The notes: generated from the sequence alone by a model not told the origin. Positions 45,013-54,663 are shown, counted from the stretch's first letter. The stretch is DNA of 64,000 bases from Pedobacter cryoconitis (GCF_014200595.1 NZ_JACHCG010000001.1:1612001-1676000); one strand, 5' to 3'. Made by a program: numbers and translations.

Positions 45013-45672
45013 CTAAATGTCTTTGGAAAAATGGATAACTTTCCCTGTTACAGGTTCGTTCATCAGCTTCTGAAAAATATCTATAAATTGTCCGATGTGT
45101 AAGCCATCAACTAGTGCATGATGCACATGGATAGACATTGGGATAGTACGAACTCCATTTTTTTCAGTCATTTTGCCGAAGGATATTTTTGGAGCACTGT
45201 CTTTAAAGGCAAACGAACGGGCATGGGATACTGAAGTAAAATCGATCCAGGGTAGTGCGGAAAACCGGATCAAGTCTTGCCGGCTGGTACGCTCCAGGTC
45301 ATTACGCCCTCTGACACGTGTCATTTCCTTTAAGCCTGTTTCCATAAAATCACCAAAATTAGCGGCGTAATCATAAAACGCAAAACCAAAGGTGCCATCA
45401 GGTCTGTCAACGGTGGAGCCCCCGTTGATGACATCGTATAAAAACACCTCGTCATTCTCGATACGCAATCGGAATGCATCTACTTGCTGTGCTGCTGCCA
45501 ATGATTTATGGAGATAATAAAGAAAGAAAGATGCGCAACTGGCTTTCGCATCCCGATAAGCTGCTGTACAATCAATGGAGATATTTACACCATAGTAAGG
45601 TTCCTCGAACTCTTTAAATAGCAAGAAATGTTCTTTTCTTGGCCAGGTTTCAATATCGATTTTCGTTTTCAT
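45013..45672 (-). CDS. catA: Chloramphenicol O-acetyltransferase, type A
   Basis: A 219-aa cytoplasmic trimeric-type acetyltransferase that would inactivate chloramphenicol with acetyl-CoA. The catalytic motif HHALVDGLH is present near residue 190, and the N-terminal RKEHFLLFKEFEEPYYGV and PWIDFTSVSHA blocks match the CatA family. Length is normal. The start is ATG 45672; the TTG at 45696 is rejected. No IS or resistance genes are adjacent, so it looks like a resident chromosomal gene. Activity on chloramphenicol is inference. Confidence 0.88.
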   Translation of the reverse strand: MKTKIDIETWPRKEHFLLFKEFEEPYYGVNISIDCTAAYRDAKASCASFFLYYLHKSLAAAQQVDAFRLRIENDEVFLYDVINGGSTVDRPDGTFGFAFYDYAANFGDFMETGLKEMTRVRGRNDLERTSRQDLIRFSALPWIDFTSVSHARSFAFKDSAPKISFGKMTEKNGVRTIPMSIHVHHALVDGLHIGQFIDIFQKLMNEPVTGKVIHFSKDI

Positions 45673-45891
45673 ACTCTTTAGCTTGTGTTGTTGCAATCAT
45701 GGGCTAAATTAAGTATAAAATTGACATTCTAAATTAAATTACGGTATGGGAAGCAGGACTCAATCTTTCCATTACATCTTCATTTGTTTAACCAAATATT
45801 CGTATTTTTGAACAATTAGTATGAAAATACGATTTAACAATATGCATTTATAGCAATTGACTATTTATCTGGATTATAATAAAGAGTTTCA

Positions 45892-46680
45892 ATGAATATA
45901 CTAAGCAGAAACAATGTAGTAATAAAGGGGAATGGTACATCACCTATGATGTTTGCACATGGTTTTGGTTGCGATCAAAACATGTGGCGCTTTATTACAC
46001 CGGCTTTTGAGGATTCTCATCAAATCATTTTATTCGATCATGTTGGAGCAGGGAAATCTGACCTGAAAGCATATCATCCGGCAAAATATAAGGACCTGGA
46101 TGGTTACGCTCAGGATATAGTAGAAATTGCGGATGAGCTGAACTTAGAAAATATTATTTTTGTCGGGCACTCCGTTAGTGCCATGATGGGTATACTTTCA
46201 GCAGAAAAGGCACCCCACTTATTTAAAACATTAATTTTAGTATCTCCATCTGCTTCTTTTATTAATGACGGAGATTATATCGGAGGATTTAGTAAGGATG
46301 AGATTGAGGAACTTTTAGAGTCGTTAAATACAAATCATATGGGATGGTCAATGACAATGGCACCATTAATAATGGCCAATCCTGACAGGAGTGAGCTGGG
46401 TGAAGAATTAACGAATAGTTTTTGCCGTACCGATCCTACCATTGCTCAGCAATTTGCACGTGTAACTTTTCTCACTGACAGCCGAAGTATATTGAGTACA
46501 TGTACTACACCCGCATTAATACTTCAATGTTCAGATGACATTATTGCACCTATCGAAGTTGGTGAGTATATTCATGAAAAAATGGTTGAAAGTAAGCTCG
46601 TGATTTTGGAAGCAACTGGTCATTGTCCACATTTGAGCGCTCCTGAGGAAACGATATCAGCCATAAAAGCTTATTTATAA
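45892..46680 (+). CDS. RsbQ-like alpha/beta hydrolase
   Basis: A 262-aa serine hydrolase very like Bacillus RsbQ: it opens ILSRNNVVIKGNG, has MFAHGFGCDQNMW, LFDHVGAGKSDLKAY and DLDGYAQDIVEI, nucleophile S94 in GHSVSA, Asp215/216 in LQCSDDIIAP and His244 in ATGHCPHLS. RsbQ is thought to make or handle a small hydrophobic signal for its PAS partner RsbP. The plant receptors D14/KAI2 share this fold. Here the next gene, one base downstream, is a PAS histidine kinase, so the partnership is retained with a different output. Confidence 0.9.
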   Translation: MNILSRNNVVIKGNGTSPMMFAHGFGCDQNMWRFITPAFEDSHQIILFDHVGAGKSDLKAYHPAKYKDLDGYAQDIVEIADELNLENIIFVGHSVSAMMGILSAEKAPHLFKTLILVSPSASFINDGDYIGGFSKDEIEELLESLNTNHMGWSMTMAPLIMANPDRSELGEELTNSFCRTDPTIAQQFARVTFLTDSRSILSTCTTPALILQCSDDIIAPIEVGEYIHEKMVESKLVILEATGHCPHLSAPEETISAIKAYL

Positions 46681-46681
46681 T

Positions 46682-47812
46682 ATGTCCTCAGATCCAAAAA
46701 AAAATAACAGTTCAGACCTCGAGAATAATTTTGAGGACTTTCTTGAACATTCACTATCTGGTTATATCTCTACAAGCCCACGCGGCGACATTATCAGAAT
46801 AAACTCCAAATTACTGGAATGGCTGGGTTATAATAAGGAAGATCTGATTGGTAAGCGCATGAGCAGTTTGCTGGCTATGGGGAGCAGAATTTTTTATGAA
46901 ACCCATTTATCTCCTTTATTAAAATTACAAGGATCTTTTGAAGAAGTAGCTGCTGAATTATTATTAAAAGATGGCAAGAAGCTCCCTGTTCTTCTCAATG
47001 GATATATTAGAAACGATGAGCACAACAAGCCATTATTTATACGCTTAAATGTCTATCGGGCTACAGACAGAAAAGTTTATGAAGAAAATTTACGCCTCGC
47101 GGTTATTGATGCGGAAAAGACTCTATTAAAAGAACGTGAACTATCGACATTAAGAGAGCAATTTATTGCTGTTTTAGGTCATGATTTAAGAAATCCTTTA
47201 GGCGCTATAAAATCTGGTGCATCGCTTTTAGCCCGTTCTGCTTCATCCGACCGCGATAAAACAATTGTAGGTATGATTAAAAAAAGCAGCCTGCGTATGG
47301 AAGAATTGATAGCTAATGTGATGGATTTTGCCAGGGTGCGTTTAGGAGGGGGGCTGTCGCTGGATTTAAAAGATGTATTCATAGAACCAATTATTTTACA
47401 TGTTACAGAGGAGCTGCGGATAACCTTTCCTGAAAGAATAGTAACTGTAGATTTCGAGGTCAAAAAAACTATAAATTGTGATGCAGACCGTATTTCACAA
47501 TTGTTATCAAACCTGGTAGCAAATGCGCTTACACATGGATCACCACATGAACCAGTAAAAGTCATTGCCAAAATAGAGTTAGATTATTTCGAACTTACTG
47601 TTTCAAATGGAGGTAAGCCAATTCCGCAAGATGCAATCGAAACATTATTTGAGCCTTTTACAAGGGAGGCCAATACTCCAAGTCAGCAAGGACTGGGCTT
47701 AGGGCTGTATATCGCATCGCAAATTGCTCTCGCCCATGGTGGAAACCTAACGGCAACTTCCAATACTACTGAAACGTGCTTTACATTTCGTATGCCTGTC
47801 TATTTGTCTTAA
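46682..47812 (+). CDS. Soluble PAS-domain histidine kinase
   Basis: A 376-aa kinase without transmembrane helices. A PAS domain (about 18-135) shows ISTSPRGDIIRINSKLLEW and SRIFYETHLSPLLKLQGSFE, similar to the PAS of RsbP-type proteins. A coiled linker (about 136-155) leads to HisKA with H167 (GHDLRNPLGA) and HATPase_c (LVANALTHG N-box; GLGLGLYIAS G2-box). The start lies one base after the RsbQ-like stop. Its last 4 bases overlap the convergent PAS gene. No response regulator is adjacent. Confidence 0.9.
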   Translation: MSSDPKKNNSSDLENNFEDFLEHSLSGYISTSPRGDIIRINSKLLEWLGYNKEDLIGKRMSSLLAMGSRIFYETHLSPLLKLQGSFEEVAAELLLKDGKKLPVLLNGYIRNDEHNKPLFIRLNVYRATDRKVYEENLRLAVIDAEKTLLKERELSTLREQFIAVLGHDLRNPLGAIKSGASLLARSASSDRDKTIVGMIKKSSLRMEELIANVMDFARVRLGGGLSLDLKDVFIEPIILHVTEELRITFPERIVTVDFEVKKTINCDADRISQLLSNLVANALTHGSPHEPVKVIAKIELDYFELTVSNGGKPIPQDAIETLFEPFTREANTPSQQGLGLGLYIASQIALAHGGNLTATSNTTETCFTFRMPVYLS

Positions 47813-49197
47813 TCAGTAGATTTATCTAAAGTATATGTGATATTTACGATATTTCTGATTCCATTATCCAGATCAGTTGATGATTTATTTAAAAAAGTTA
47901 AAATCTCTTTTTGAGCATCGGTGACAAAATCTTCATTTTTCAGCAAATCAACTAATCCAATTATTTTCGCTAGAGAGTCTCTGATTTTATGGGATTGCGT
48001 CCATGCAATTTCCTGTAGTTGCATCGCCTGTCTTTGAACCTGAGAAATATTCTCTTTATAAGCGGTAATATCTCTATAAGAGCCAATAGATCTTATTGCA
48101 TTTCCATCTTTATCCCGAAGAAATATGCCTCTATAATGGATAATAGCAACTTCTCTGTTTGCTTTAAGAAATCGGTATTCAGAATGCAGCACTTCTGTTT
48201 CTGGATTTTTTACCGCATCATTTAACTCTTTTAAAGCTTGTTCCCTATCGTCAGGAAAGATATTGTCAGACCATAATGTATTATTATATACATCCAGATT
48301 ATAACCGAAAATTTCATTGAAACCTACACTCCAATAAGCTATATCATTTTGAATATCCCAATCGCAGATAGCTTCATCTGCTGCCTTAAGCATTAACTTA
48401 TACCTGTCATTACTTAGCTTTAGTTCTTCATTTATATTGATTAACTCCGTGATATCAGTAGAATTTGTCACAATACCTGAAATAGCAGGGTCTTCAAGCA
48501 TATTTCTTGCAGTAGTAGTTAACCATCGCCATTCATTATTACCATTCAGGAACCGAAAAGGTTGTATATGAACTCTTTCAACTTCAAGCAGAGAATTCAT
48601 CTGTTCTACTACTCTTTCCCGGTCTTCGGGGTGTATATAATCATAAGCAGTTTTACCAATCATTTTATCAGGATATATTTTAAGCAAACTGATACAGCTC
48701 TCACTTAAAAACCTATATTTTCCATCCATATCAATTATAGATGTTAAGTCTGACCCTGCCTGTATGAGTGCTTTAAATCTTTTTTCACTCAGGAGCAGCG
48801 TTTCTTCTAATCTTTTCGCTGCTTGTTCATGTTGTAACTCTGAAGTTATATCAGTAGCAATTATAAGTTCAGCGGGCTTTCCATTTAATTCAAATAGATT
48901 ACTCTTAATCTCTACAGCAATAACATCCCCGTTTTTTTTTAAGTGTTTATAGCGTTTGTTAGTGAAACGTTCTTTATGTCTGTGACCATTATCCATGGCA
49001 AGCTCAAATTGAGGAATAGTATCCTCTGGTCTTATTTCTTTAATCGTCATGCTTAGAAAATCTTCTCTGGAATAGCCATAATGGCGTATAGCTGCTTCAT
49101 TGACTTCAAGAAAACGTAGAGTGTCAATATCATAAATCCACATTGGTTGTGGGCTAAGCTGGAAGATATCTTTATATGGGTTATTTTGGAAGTCCAT
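47809..49197 (-). CDS. Multi-PAS protein ending in an H-box domain, no ATPase
   Basis: A 462-aa soluble protein with three PAS/PAC repeats (about 10-125, 135-255 and 265-385) followed by a HisKA-like hairpin (AWTQSHKIRDSLAKIIGLVD around residue 400), after which the protein ends. There is no HATPase_c domain. The candidate phospho-His is in QSHKIRDS, which departs from the usual HELR/HDLR. It could be phosphorylated or bound by a kinase in trans, such as the convergent PAS kinase; that is inference. Similar short kinases occur in Sphingobacteriaceae. Confidence 0.8.
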   Translation of the reverse strand: MDFQNNPYKDIFQLSPQPMWIYDIDTLRFLEVNEAAIRHYGYSREDFLSMTIKEIRPEDTIPQFELAMDNGHRHKERFTNKRYKHLKKNGDVIAVEIKSNLFELNGKPAELIIATDITSELQHEQAAKRLEETLLLSEKRFKALIQAGSDLTSIIDMDGKYRFLSESCISLLKIYPDKMIGKTAYDYIHPEDRERVVEQMNSLLEVERVHIQPFRFLNGNNEWRWLTTTARNMLEDPAISGIVTNSTDITELININEELKLSNDRYKLMLKAADEAICDWDIQNDIAYWSVGFNEIFGYNLDVYNNTLWSDNIFPDDREQALKELNDAVKNPETEVLHSEYRFLKANREVAIIHYRGIFLRDKDGNAIRSIGSYRDITAYKENISQVQRQAMQLQEIAWTQSHKIRDSLAKIIGLVDLLKNEDFVTDAQKEILTFLNKSSTDLDNGIRNIVNITYTLDKSTD

Positions 49198-49732
49198 AAA
49201 TTATTGAATAGTATGTTTATAAAAATAAGCCTACAGGCTTAAGAAGATAATACCTGAATGTGCTTTGAATATTTAAATGTATAGCTGTACTAATAAGCTA
49301 ATCAGTATCGGAAAAACTACTTGTTGTGTTCGTTAAATAAAAATAACTTTTTTATTAAGAAAGTTTAACTATTTTTAATTAATGTGAAATTAGTATTTTA
49401 CTAAGTTATGATCAAAGTATTTAGCTTTTAAATAGGATGACTGATGTTTTCTGGTTATTTAACAATAGTAATATATTAAAATTTTTTAAATATTTAATAA
49501 CAAACCAAAATCTATTATTTACGTAAGTTTATATAATGTAACACTAAAGAATTAAAGCGCTATATTGTTTCATATATAGCTCTTATCTCTGGAATGTTGC
49601 TTTTTTTGGCCTTAAATAACTTATTGTTGTTTGAAATCATAAACGATATCAAATAATTACAAGCTTTTGTTTAACTTTTTTAGGTTTTTGTTTAAGGGTG
49701 ATTTTAATTAAAAATTAATTGTTTTGTGAATT
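49198..49732. other. AT-rich intergenic region
   Basis: 535 very AT-rich bases between the divergent PAS genes. I see no ORF with coding character, no RNA gene and no long inverted repeat. It presumably holds both promoters. Confidence 0.5.
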
Positions 49733-51940
49733 ATGCTTTCTTTCGCTGATTTAAATAATATTTTAAACAATAGCCCGGTGTCCATGGCTATTTTAGACTT
49801 AAACTGGAGATTTCAGGCTGTGTCTAATCAATGGCTGGTAATTAACGGGCTTGAAGGGATGCAGGTAATTGGCAAATTACATAGTGAATTATTCACTGTA
49901 GATAGCAACAAATGGCAGGATATTTTTGATAATTGTCTGCTTGGTAATGATTATCATGGAGAGACAAAGAGAATAAATCCTATTGATCAAACCGAGGTAT
50001 TGATCAAATGGCAAATTAATCAGTGGACGGCAAGTTTATCAGGCTGTGGAGGATTTGTATTGTATTGTGAAAATATTACGGAAATAAAGAATAGTAAACA
50101 TCAGGAGGCACAATTCCGAGTGTTTATGGACTATATACCTGGTCTTTGCTGGATTACTAACTCAGCTAATATTTTAACCTATGCAAATAAGCATTTTTTA
50201 GATATCCATCAGCTTCCGTCTACAGTGATCGGTAAAAACAAAAAGGATATTTTCGGTTATGATGTGGCAAAAGACGCGTTCGTAAATAACTCAGAAGTCC
50301 TGAAAACAAAGCAAAGTAAAGAATTTCAGCAAACTATTCGTGACCAGGAAGGTTTTCCTCAATACTTTATGACGTTCAAATTTCCCTTTTTAGATTCTTC
50401 GGGGAATATGAGTCTGGTAGGTGCTGTTGGTTTTAATATAACAAAGCATAAACAGTTGGAAGAGAACTTGTACCAGAGCGAAGAACAATTTCGCCAGGCA
50501 TTTGAACACTCTTTGGTTGGGATGGCTTTGATCTCTCCTGAAGGATGCTGGAAGCGTGTTAATGCTAGTTTATGTCAAATAACGGGTTACACTGAAAAAG
50601 AATTGCAGTCTATGTGTATGCAGGATATTACCCATCCGGATGATTTACCGGAAAGTATTGCAAAACTTATTGATCTTGCTGATAACGTTACCGAAAGTGT
50701 TAAAGTTGAAAAGCGGTATATTCATAAAAACGGCGATATCATCTGGGTCGTCATTGCGGCAACGATGTTAAAGGATAGCCAGGGCAGGGCACTTCACTAT
50801 GTATCACAAATTGAAGACATTACCAAAAGAAAAGAAATTGAAGGTGACCTGAGGCAAAGCGAAAAGAAATACCGCTCTATATTTGAAAATGTACAGGACG
50901 TATTTTATCAAGCTGATCAATCTGGTTTAGTGACTGAAATCAGTCCGTCAATTCTTCAATATTCTGGTTTTTCCAGGGAAGCTATTATTGGTCAGCCTGT
51001 TTCTGATTTTTACTATTATCCACAAGACAGAGAAAGGATTATCAATAGTTTGAAGAATGATGGAACAGTAATCGATTTTGAGGTTAGATTAATCACAGCA
51101 GATAAGGAATTAAGATATGTGTCTGTAAATGCCAGGTTAATCTTTGAAGATGGCCGGATTGTAGGCACCGAAGGAAGTATGAGGGATGTAACAGCCAGGA
51201 AGTTTCAGGAGAATGCATTGAAAGCATTAAATTTGGAGTTAACTGCATCGAATGAGCAGAAGAACAAGCTGCTTTCCATTATAGGTCATGATCTCAGAAA
51301 TCCAATTTCAGGTAGCCTGGAGCTTTTAGAAATGACGCTGGCTGACCTTTATTTAATTTCAGTTGATGAAATTCACTTACACCTCTCTATGATCAGGCAG
51401 GAATTATCTAATGCAAATGAGCTTTTAGAAGGGTTGCTGATCTGGGCAAAGTCGCAATTTAATGCTATTGGTTTTCATCCTGTGGAAATTAATGATATTT
51501 CAAACCTTATAGAAAGATCAGTGCATAATGTTTTGCCAATGGCCAATAAGAAATCTATTCGGATAGCACACCATATAGAGCCAGGGATGGGCATCTATGC
51601 TGATAAAGAAATGCTGGAAACTATAGTAAGAAATTTACTCTCCAATGCTATCAAATTTTCACATACAGGAGGAGAAATAACTATCAAAGTATTGAAAAAA
51701 GGAAGTGATATGCTCTTTTCTGTAACTGATAATGGGATTGGGGTGCCGGCAGAGAAAGTTTTGGAACTCCTTAACAGCAAATCAAATTATACTACTTATG
51801 GTACAAACGGAGAAAAGGGCACAGGGCTTGGATTAAATCTTGTTGTTGATTTTGTATTGAGACATGGAGGGGAAATCTGGGTAAACAGTGAATTAGGGGT
51901 AGGGAGCGTATTTTATTTTACTATACCTTTTAGAGAATGA
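49733..51940 (+). CDS. Soluble histidine kinase with four PAS domains
   Basis: A 735-aa cytoplasmic sensor kinase. Four PAS/PAC units in a row (about 1-118, 120-245, 250-375 and 380-495), each ending in a DIT.RK or NIT-type PAC motif, then HisKA with H519 (IGHDLRNPISGS) and HATPase_c (NLLSNAIKFSH; DNGIGVP; GTGLGLNLV). Redundant PAS domains suggest sensing of redox state or small molecules; no cofactor ligand can be assigned by eye. No regulator gene is adjacent. A hairpin follows its stop. Confidence 0.92.
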   Translation: MLSFADLNNILNNSPVSMAILDLNWRFQAVSNQWLVINGLEGMQVIGKLHSELFTVDSNKWQDIFDNCLLGNDYHGETKRINPIDQTEVLIKWQINQWTASLSGCGGFVLYCENITEIKNSKHQEAQFRVFMDYIPGLCWITNSANILTYANKHFLDIHQLPSTVIGKNKKDIFGYDVAKDAFVNNSEVLKTKQSKEFQQTIRDQEGFPQYFMTFKFPFLDSSGNMSLVGAVGFNITKHKQLEENLYQSEEQFRQAFEHSLVGMALISPEGCWKRVNASLCQITGYTEKELQSMCMQDITHPDDLPESIAKLIDLADNVTESVKVEKRYIHKNGDIIWVVIAATMLKDSQGRALHYVSQIEDITKRKEIEGDLRQSEKKYRSIFENVQDVFYQADQSGLVTEISPSILQYSGFSREAIIGQPVSDFYYYPQDRERIINSLKNDGTVIDFEVRLITADKELRYVSVNARLIFEDGRIVGTEGSMRDVTARKFQENALKALNLELTASNEQKNKLLSIIGHDLRNPISGSLELLEMTLADLYLISVDEIHLHLSMIRQELSNANELLEGLLIWAKSQFNAIGFHPVEINDISNLIERSVHNVLPMANKKSIRIAHHIEPGMGIYADKEMLETIVRNLLSNAIKFSHTGGEITIKVLKKGSDMLFSVTDNGIGVPAEKVLELLNSKSNYTTYGTNGEKGTGLGLNLVVDFVLRHGGEIWVNSELGVGSVFYFTIPFRE

Positions 51941-51979
51941 GATAAAAACGCTAACCAAATATAATTACTATAACGATTT

Positions 51980-52023
51980 GAAGTGAACCCCAAAAGTTGG
52001 ACAAAAGCTTTTGGGTTCACTTC
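51980..52023. terminator. Hairpin terminator with IS-end-like sequence
   Basis: Arms of 16 bp with one bulged C (51980-51996 and 52008-52023). It separates the convergent kinase and ketopantoate-reductase genes. The left arm reads TGAACCCCAAAAGTTGGACA, which resembles the terminal inverted repeats of IS3-family elements. Confidence 0.6.
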
Positions 52024-52029
52024 ATATTC

Positions 52030-52953
52030 CTATCTTGTTGTCATTGAGATTTCACTTAGTTCATTATACAAATTAGTAGTCTTTATCATTTCATATCCTG
52101 CTTCCTTAGCCGCAGCAATAGGTTTTTGATACATGTATTGTAATTCTAATGGCTGGGACCGGTCAAAATCATATTTCATACTCGGAGAATAATCTTTTAT
52201 TTTTTCAGTAAAAATAATCAGTTCATCTGCAAATGATAAAGGGAGTTCAATTCCATTTGCATTTGCTCCTTTAATAACTTCATGCATGATTGTTCTGCAA
52301 TAGTCAAAATGATTGGTTATAATTTGAGCGGTTGTTGAATTTAATACAACTGAAAGACCATTAAAGGCCATATTCCACACTAATTTTTTCCACCTTAGCT
52401 GCAATAGATCCTGACAAGAAGAAGGTATATTTATGCTATTGAAAATTGAAGCCAGGTATTCAAGCATGGTATTTTCCCTCACACTATAATTGCCAAAATC
52501 AATATTACCGTAACCTTCATGTACGATCAATCCATTTTTTTCTTTGTGAATACCGACCAGGGCAGTGGCTCCTGCTATTTGTAAAAAAGGAAATTCAGCA
52601 GATAGGTCTTCCTCCATTCCCAAGCCGTTTTGTATAAGTACAACTACTGTGTTTTCATTAGTAATATGTGGTAGTACTTTTGGTAATATTGTTTTGTTCT
52701 GACCTGTTTTTAAGCAAACAAGGACAATATCTGAAACAGGCATATCGGATGCGTCGTTATAGGCATTTATTTCTGGCAGATGAATATTCCCATGCACTAC
52801 GGACTGCAATGTTAATCCATTAGACTTTACATAGTCATAATCACTACGCAGTAAAAAGTGTACATCATGTCCCATTTGAGAAAGTAATATTCCATAATAA
52901 CCTCCAATGGCTCCTGTACCTACTATTGATATCTTTAACTTTTTATTGATCAT
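52030..52953 (-). CDS. Ketopantoate reductase family protein
   Basis: A 307-aa oxidoreductase of the ApbA/PanE family, which reduces 2-dehydropantoate to pantoate for CoA synthesis. The N-terminal Rossmann motif SIVGTGAIGGYYGILL, the KTGQNKTILP strand, the VLIQNGLGMEE segment, and the helical C-domain with LVWNMAFNGLS are present. Many organisms carry several paralogues, so pantothenate function is not assured. It is divergent from a LysR regulator. Confidence 0.85.
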   Translation of the reverse strand: MINKKLKISIVGTGAIGGYYGILLSQMGHDVHFLLRSDYDYVKSNGLTLQSVVHGNIHLPEINAYNDASDMPVSDIVLVCLKTGQNKTILPKVLPHITNENTVVVLIQNGLGMEEDLSAEFPFLQIAGATALVGIHKEKNGLIVHEGYGNIDFGNYSVRENTMLEYLASIFNSINIPSSCQDLLQLRWKKLVWNMAFNGLSVVLNSTTAQIITNHFDYCRTIMHEVIKGANANGIELPLSFADELIIFTEKIKDYSPSMKYDFDRSQPLELQYMYQKPIAAAKEAGYEMIKTTNLYNELSEISMTTR

Positions 52954-53054
52954 ATCTTTATTTCTTAAGCCTTTTAATTCGCAACGAAAATATCAAAATG
53001 CTACATTTTAAACAATCAAAACTATTTGTATTTTTACTTCGAAAAAATTAAAGT

Positions 53055-53954
53055 ATGGATGTTCATCAGCTCAGGAGTTTTAAAACTATTGTAGAAAAAG
53101 GTAATTTTCAAGATGCTGCAAATGACCTGAATTATTCATTATCTGCTATTAGTTATCAGATACAGCAGTTGGAAAATGAGCTTAAATTTCCATTGTTTGA
53201 AAAAATTGGCAGACGAATGTTTCCAACCGAACAATCTTTAAAGCTAATTCCGCACATTAAAAAGATTGAGGAAGAGCTGGAACAGATTAAACTCTTAAAT
53301 TCAAGCAGTAATAAAATAGAAGGGAGTATTAATATTTCTGTCTCTGATAGTTTGCTGACTTATATCATTCAACCTGTGTTAAAAGAGTTCCTGGAAAGAG
53401 CTCCTGGTGTGCAAATGAAGTTAAAAGTGAAAAATTGTTATGAAACACAAAAAGATATTATAAAGAATAATATTGATTTAGGAATTCATTTTCAGGTTAA
53501 TGGATATGATTCCCAAATTCAGGTTATCCCTCTTGCACAGTTTGATGTGGGCTTAATGGCTTCACCTGATTTTGCCAAAAAAGAGAGAAACTTTGATCTT
53601 AAAAACCAGGTTAAACATTGTCAGGTAATTAATAACGATCCTAATGGAGTTTATCAGGGGTATTTTGAGGATTACTTAAAGGATAAAAACATCAAAGTGG
53701 GGCAGAGTATTGAGCTGTGGAGCATAGAAGCGGTTAAAAAAAGTGTTATGAATAACCTTGGAATTGCCTGTCTTCCTCATTTTGTTGTAAAGGAAGAACT
53801 GTTTAGCAAAAAGATTGATGAGATTCCTATTAAAACTTTTAAACCTAAAATTACGATGATTGCAGCACACCATACGCATAAATGGATAAGTCCTGCTATG
53901 CTGTTATTTCTCGAAATCTTAAAGGTCAGGATGAAGGAATATGCTTGTCCTTAA
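53055..53954 (+). CDS. LysR family transcriptional regulator
   Basis: A 299-aa LysR-type activator. The HTH is at the N-terminus (LRSFKTIVEKGNFQDAANDL, then SAISYQIQQLENELKFPLFE), and the effector-binding domain covers residues 90-290. It is divergent from the ketopantoate-reductase-like gene over about 100 bases, the classic LysR target arrangement. The inducer is unknown. Confidence 0.92.
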   Translation: MDVHQLRSFKTIVEKGNFQDAANDLNYSLSAISYQIQQLENELKFPLFEKIGRRMFPTEQSLKLIPHIKKIEEELEQIKLLNSSSNKIEGSINISVSDSLLTYIIQPVLKEFLERAPGVQMKLKVKNCYETQKDIIKNNIDLGIHFQVNGYDSQIQVIPLAQFDVGLMASPDFAKKERNFDLKNQVKHCQVINNDPNGVYQGYFEDYLKDKNIKVGQSIELWSIEAVKKSVMNNLGIACLPHFVVKEELFSKKIDEIPIKTFKPKITMIAAHHTHKWISPAMLLFLEILKVRMKEYACP

Positions 53955-53986
53955 GTGGGAATGTTCATGGGCCTCAATTTTTTTGG

Positions 53987-54580
53987 CTAGACTGTTTGTT
54001 CTTCCACTTCACGTTTTATGATTTTGATTAAAACACTCATATTCATTGAATCCTGATGTACCCTGGACATCAATACACCGCCTTCCAGCATTGCGAAAAT
54101 CTTTAAGGCATACTCATCGGCATCCCAATCCTTTTGAAATTCCCCATCAATTATCCCCTTTTTAAGAATTGCAGCAATACCCAGTTGGGCTTCTTTCATA
54201 GCAATGTGTACCTTCTCTTTAATTACGGGGTTAGTATCGTCGGCCTCCGTTCCGAAATTTAGCATTGGGCATCCACCTTTAATAGGGTGATTGACCGGAT
54301 CATGCAGGAAGTCAAGAAAGGCAAATAACTTTTCTTTAGCTGAATACTCTAAATTTATTACTGTCTCCATCTTTATAAAAAAATCATTTAAGTTGTAATC
54401 AACAACACTATATGCCAATTGTTCTTTACTTTCAAAATGTGTGTATAGACTGCCTTTCCCCATTTTTGTCGCCTCCATTATATCACTTATTGAGGTAGCA
54501 GCAACACCTTTAGTATTAAATACATGTGCTGTCTGATGTACAATGAACTGCTTTGTTATTTCCGATTTCGTTCTTACCAT
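53987..54580 (-). CDS. TetR/AcrR family transcriptional regulator
   Basis: A 197-aa repressor, starting at ATG 54580 (MVRTKSEITK); an ATG at 54604 would add eight residues. The HTH is at about 5-52: TAHVFNTKGVAATSISDIME then KMGKGSLYTHFESKEQL, as in the TetR_N family. The C-domain has a Cys (KGGCPMLNFG), as in YxaF/LmrA-type regulators. A 26-bp perfect palindrome lies 58 bases upstream of its start. It is divergent from the MBL gene at 54724 and probably represses it. Confidence 0.9.
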   Translation of the reverse strand: MVRTKSEITKQFIVHQTAHVFNTKGVAATSISDIMEATKMGKGSLYTHFESKEQLAYSVVDYNLNDFFIKMETVINLEYSAKEKLFAFLDFLHDPVNHPIKGGCPMLNFGTEADDTNPVIKEKVHIAMKEAQLGIAAILKKGIIDGEFQKDWDADEYALKIFAMLEGGVLMSRVHQDSMNMSVLIKIIKREVEEQTV

Positions 54581-54637
54581 GATTGGCAAATTTACGACGA
54601 ACATTTGTTCATTTGTGTTTTTTGTTTTATTTTAATT

Positions 54638-54663
54638 TGTAAACGAACGATCGTTCGTTTACA
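54638..54663. promoter_or_regulatory. 26-bp perfect palindrome, TetR operator
   Basis: Perfect palindrome with half-site TGTAAACGAACGA and core ACGAACGATCGTTCGT, between the TetR gene and the divergent MBL gene. A weaker related repeat (GAACATTTGTTC) overlaps the TetR start region. Confidence 0.85.
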
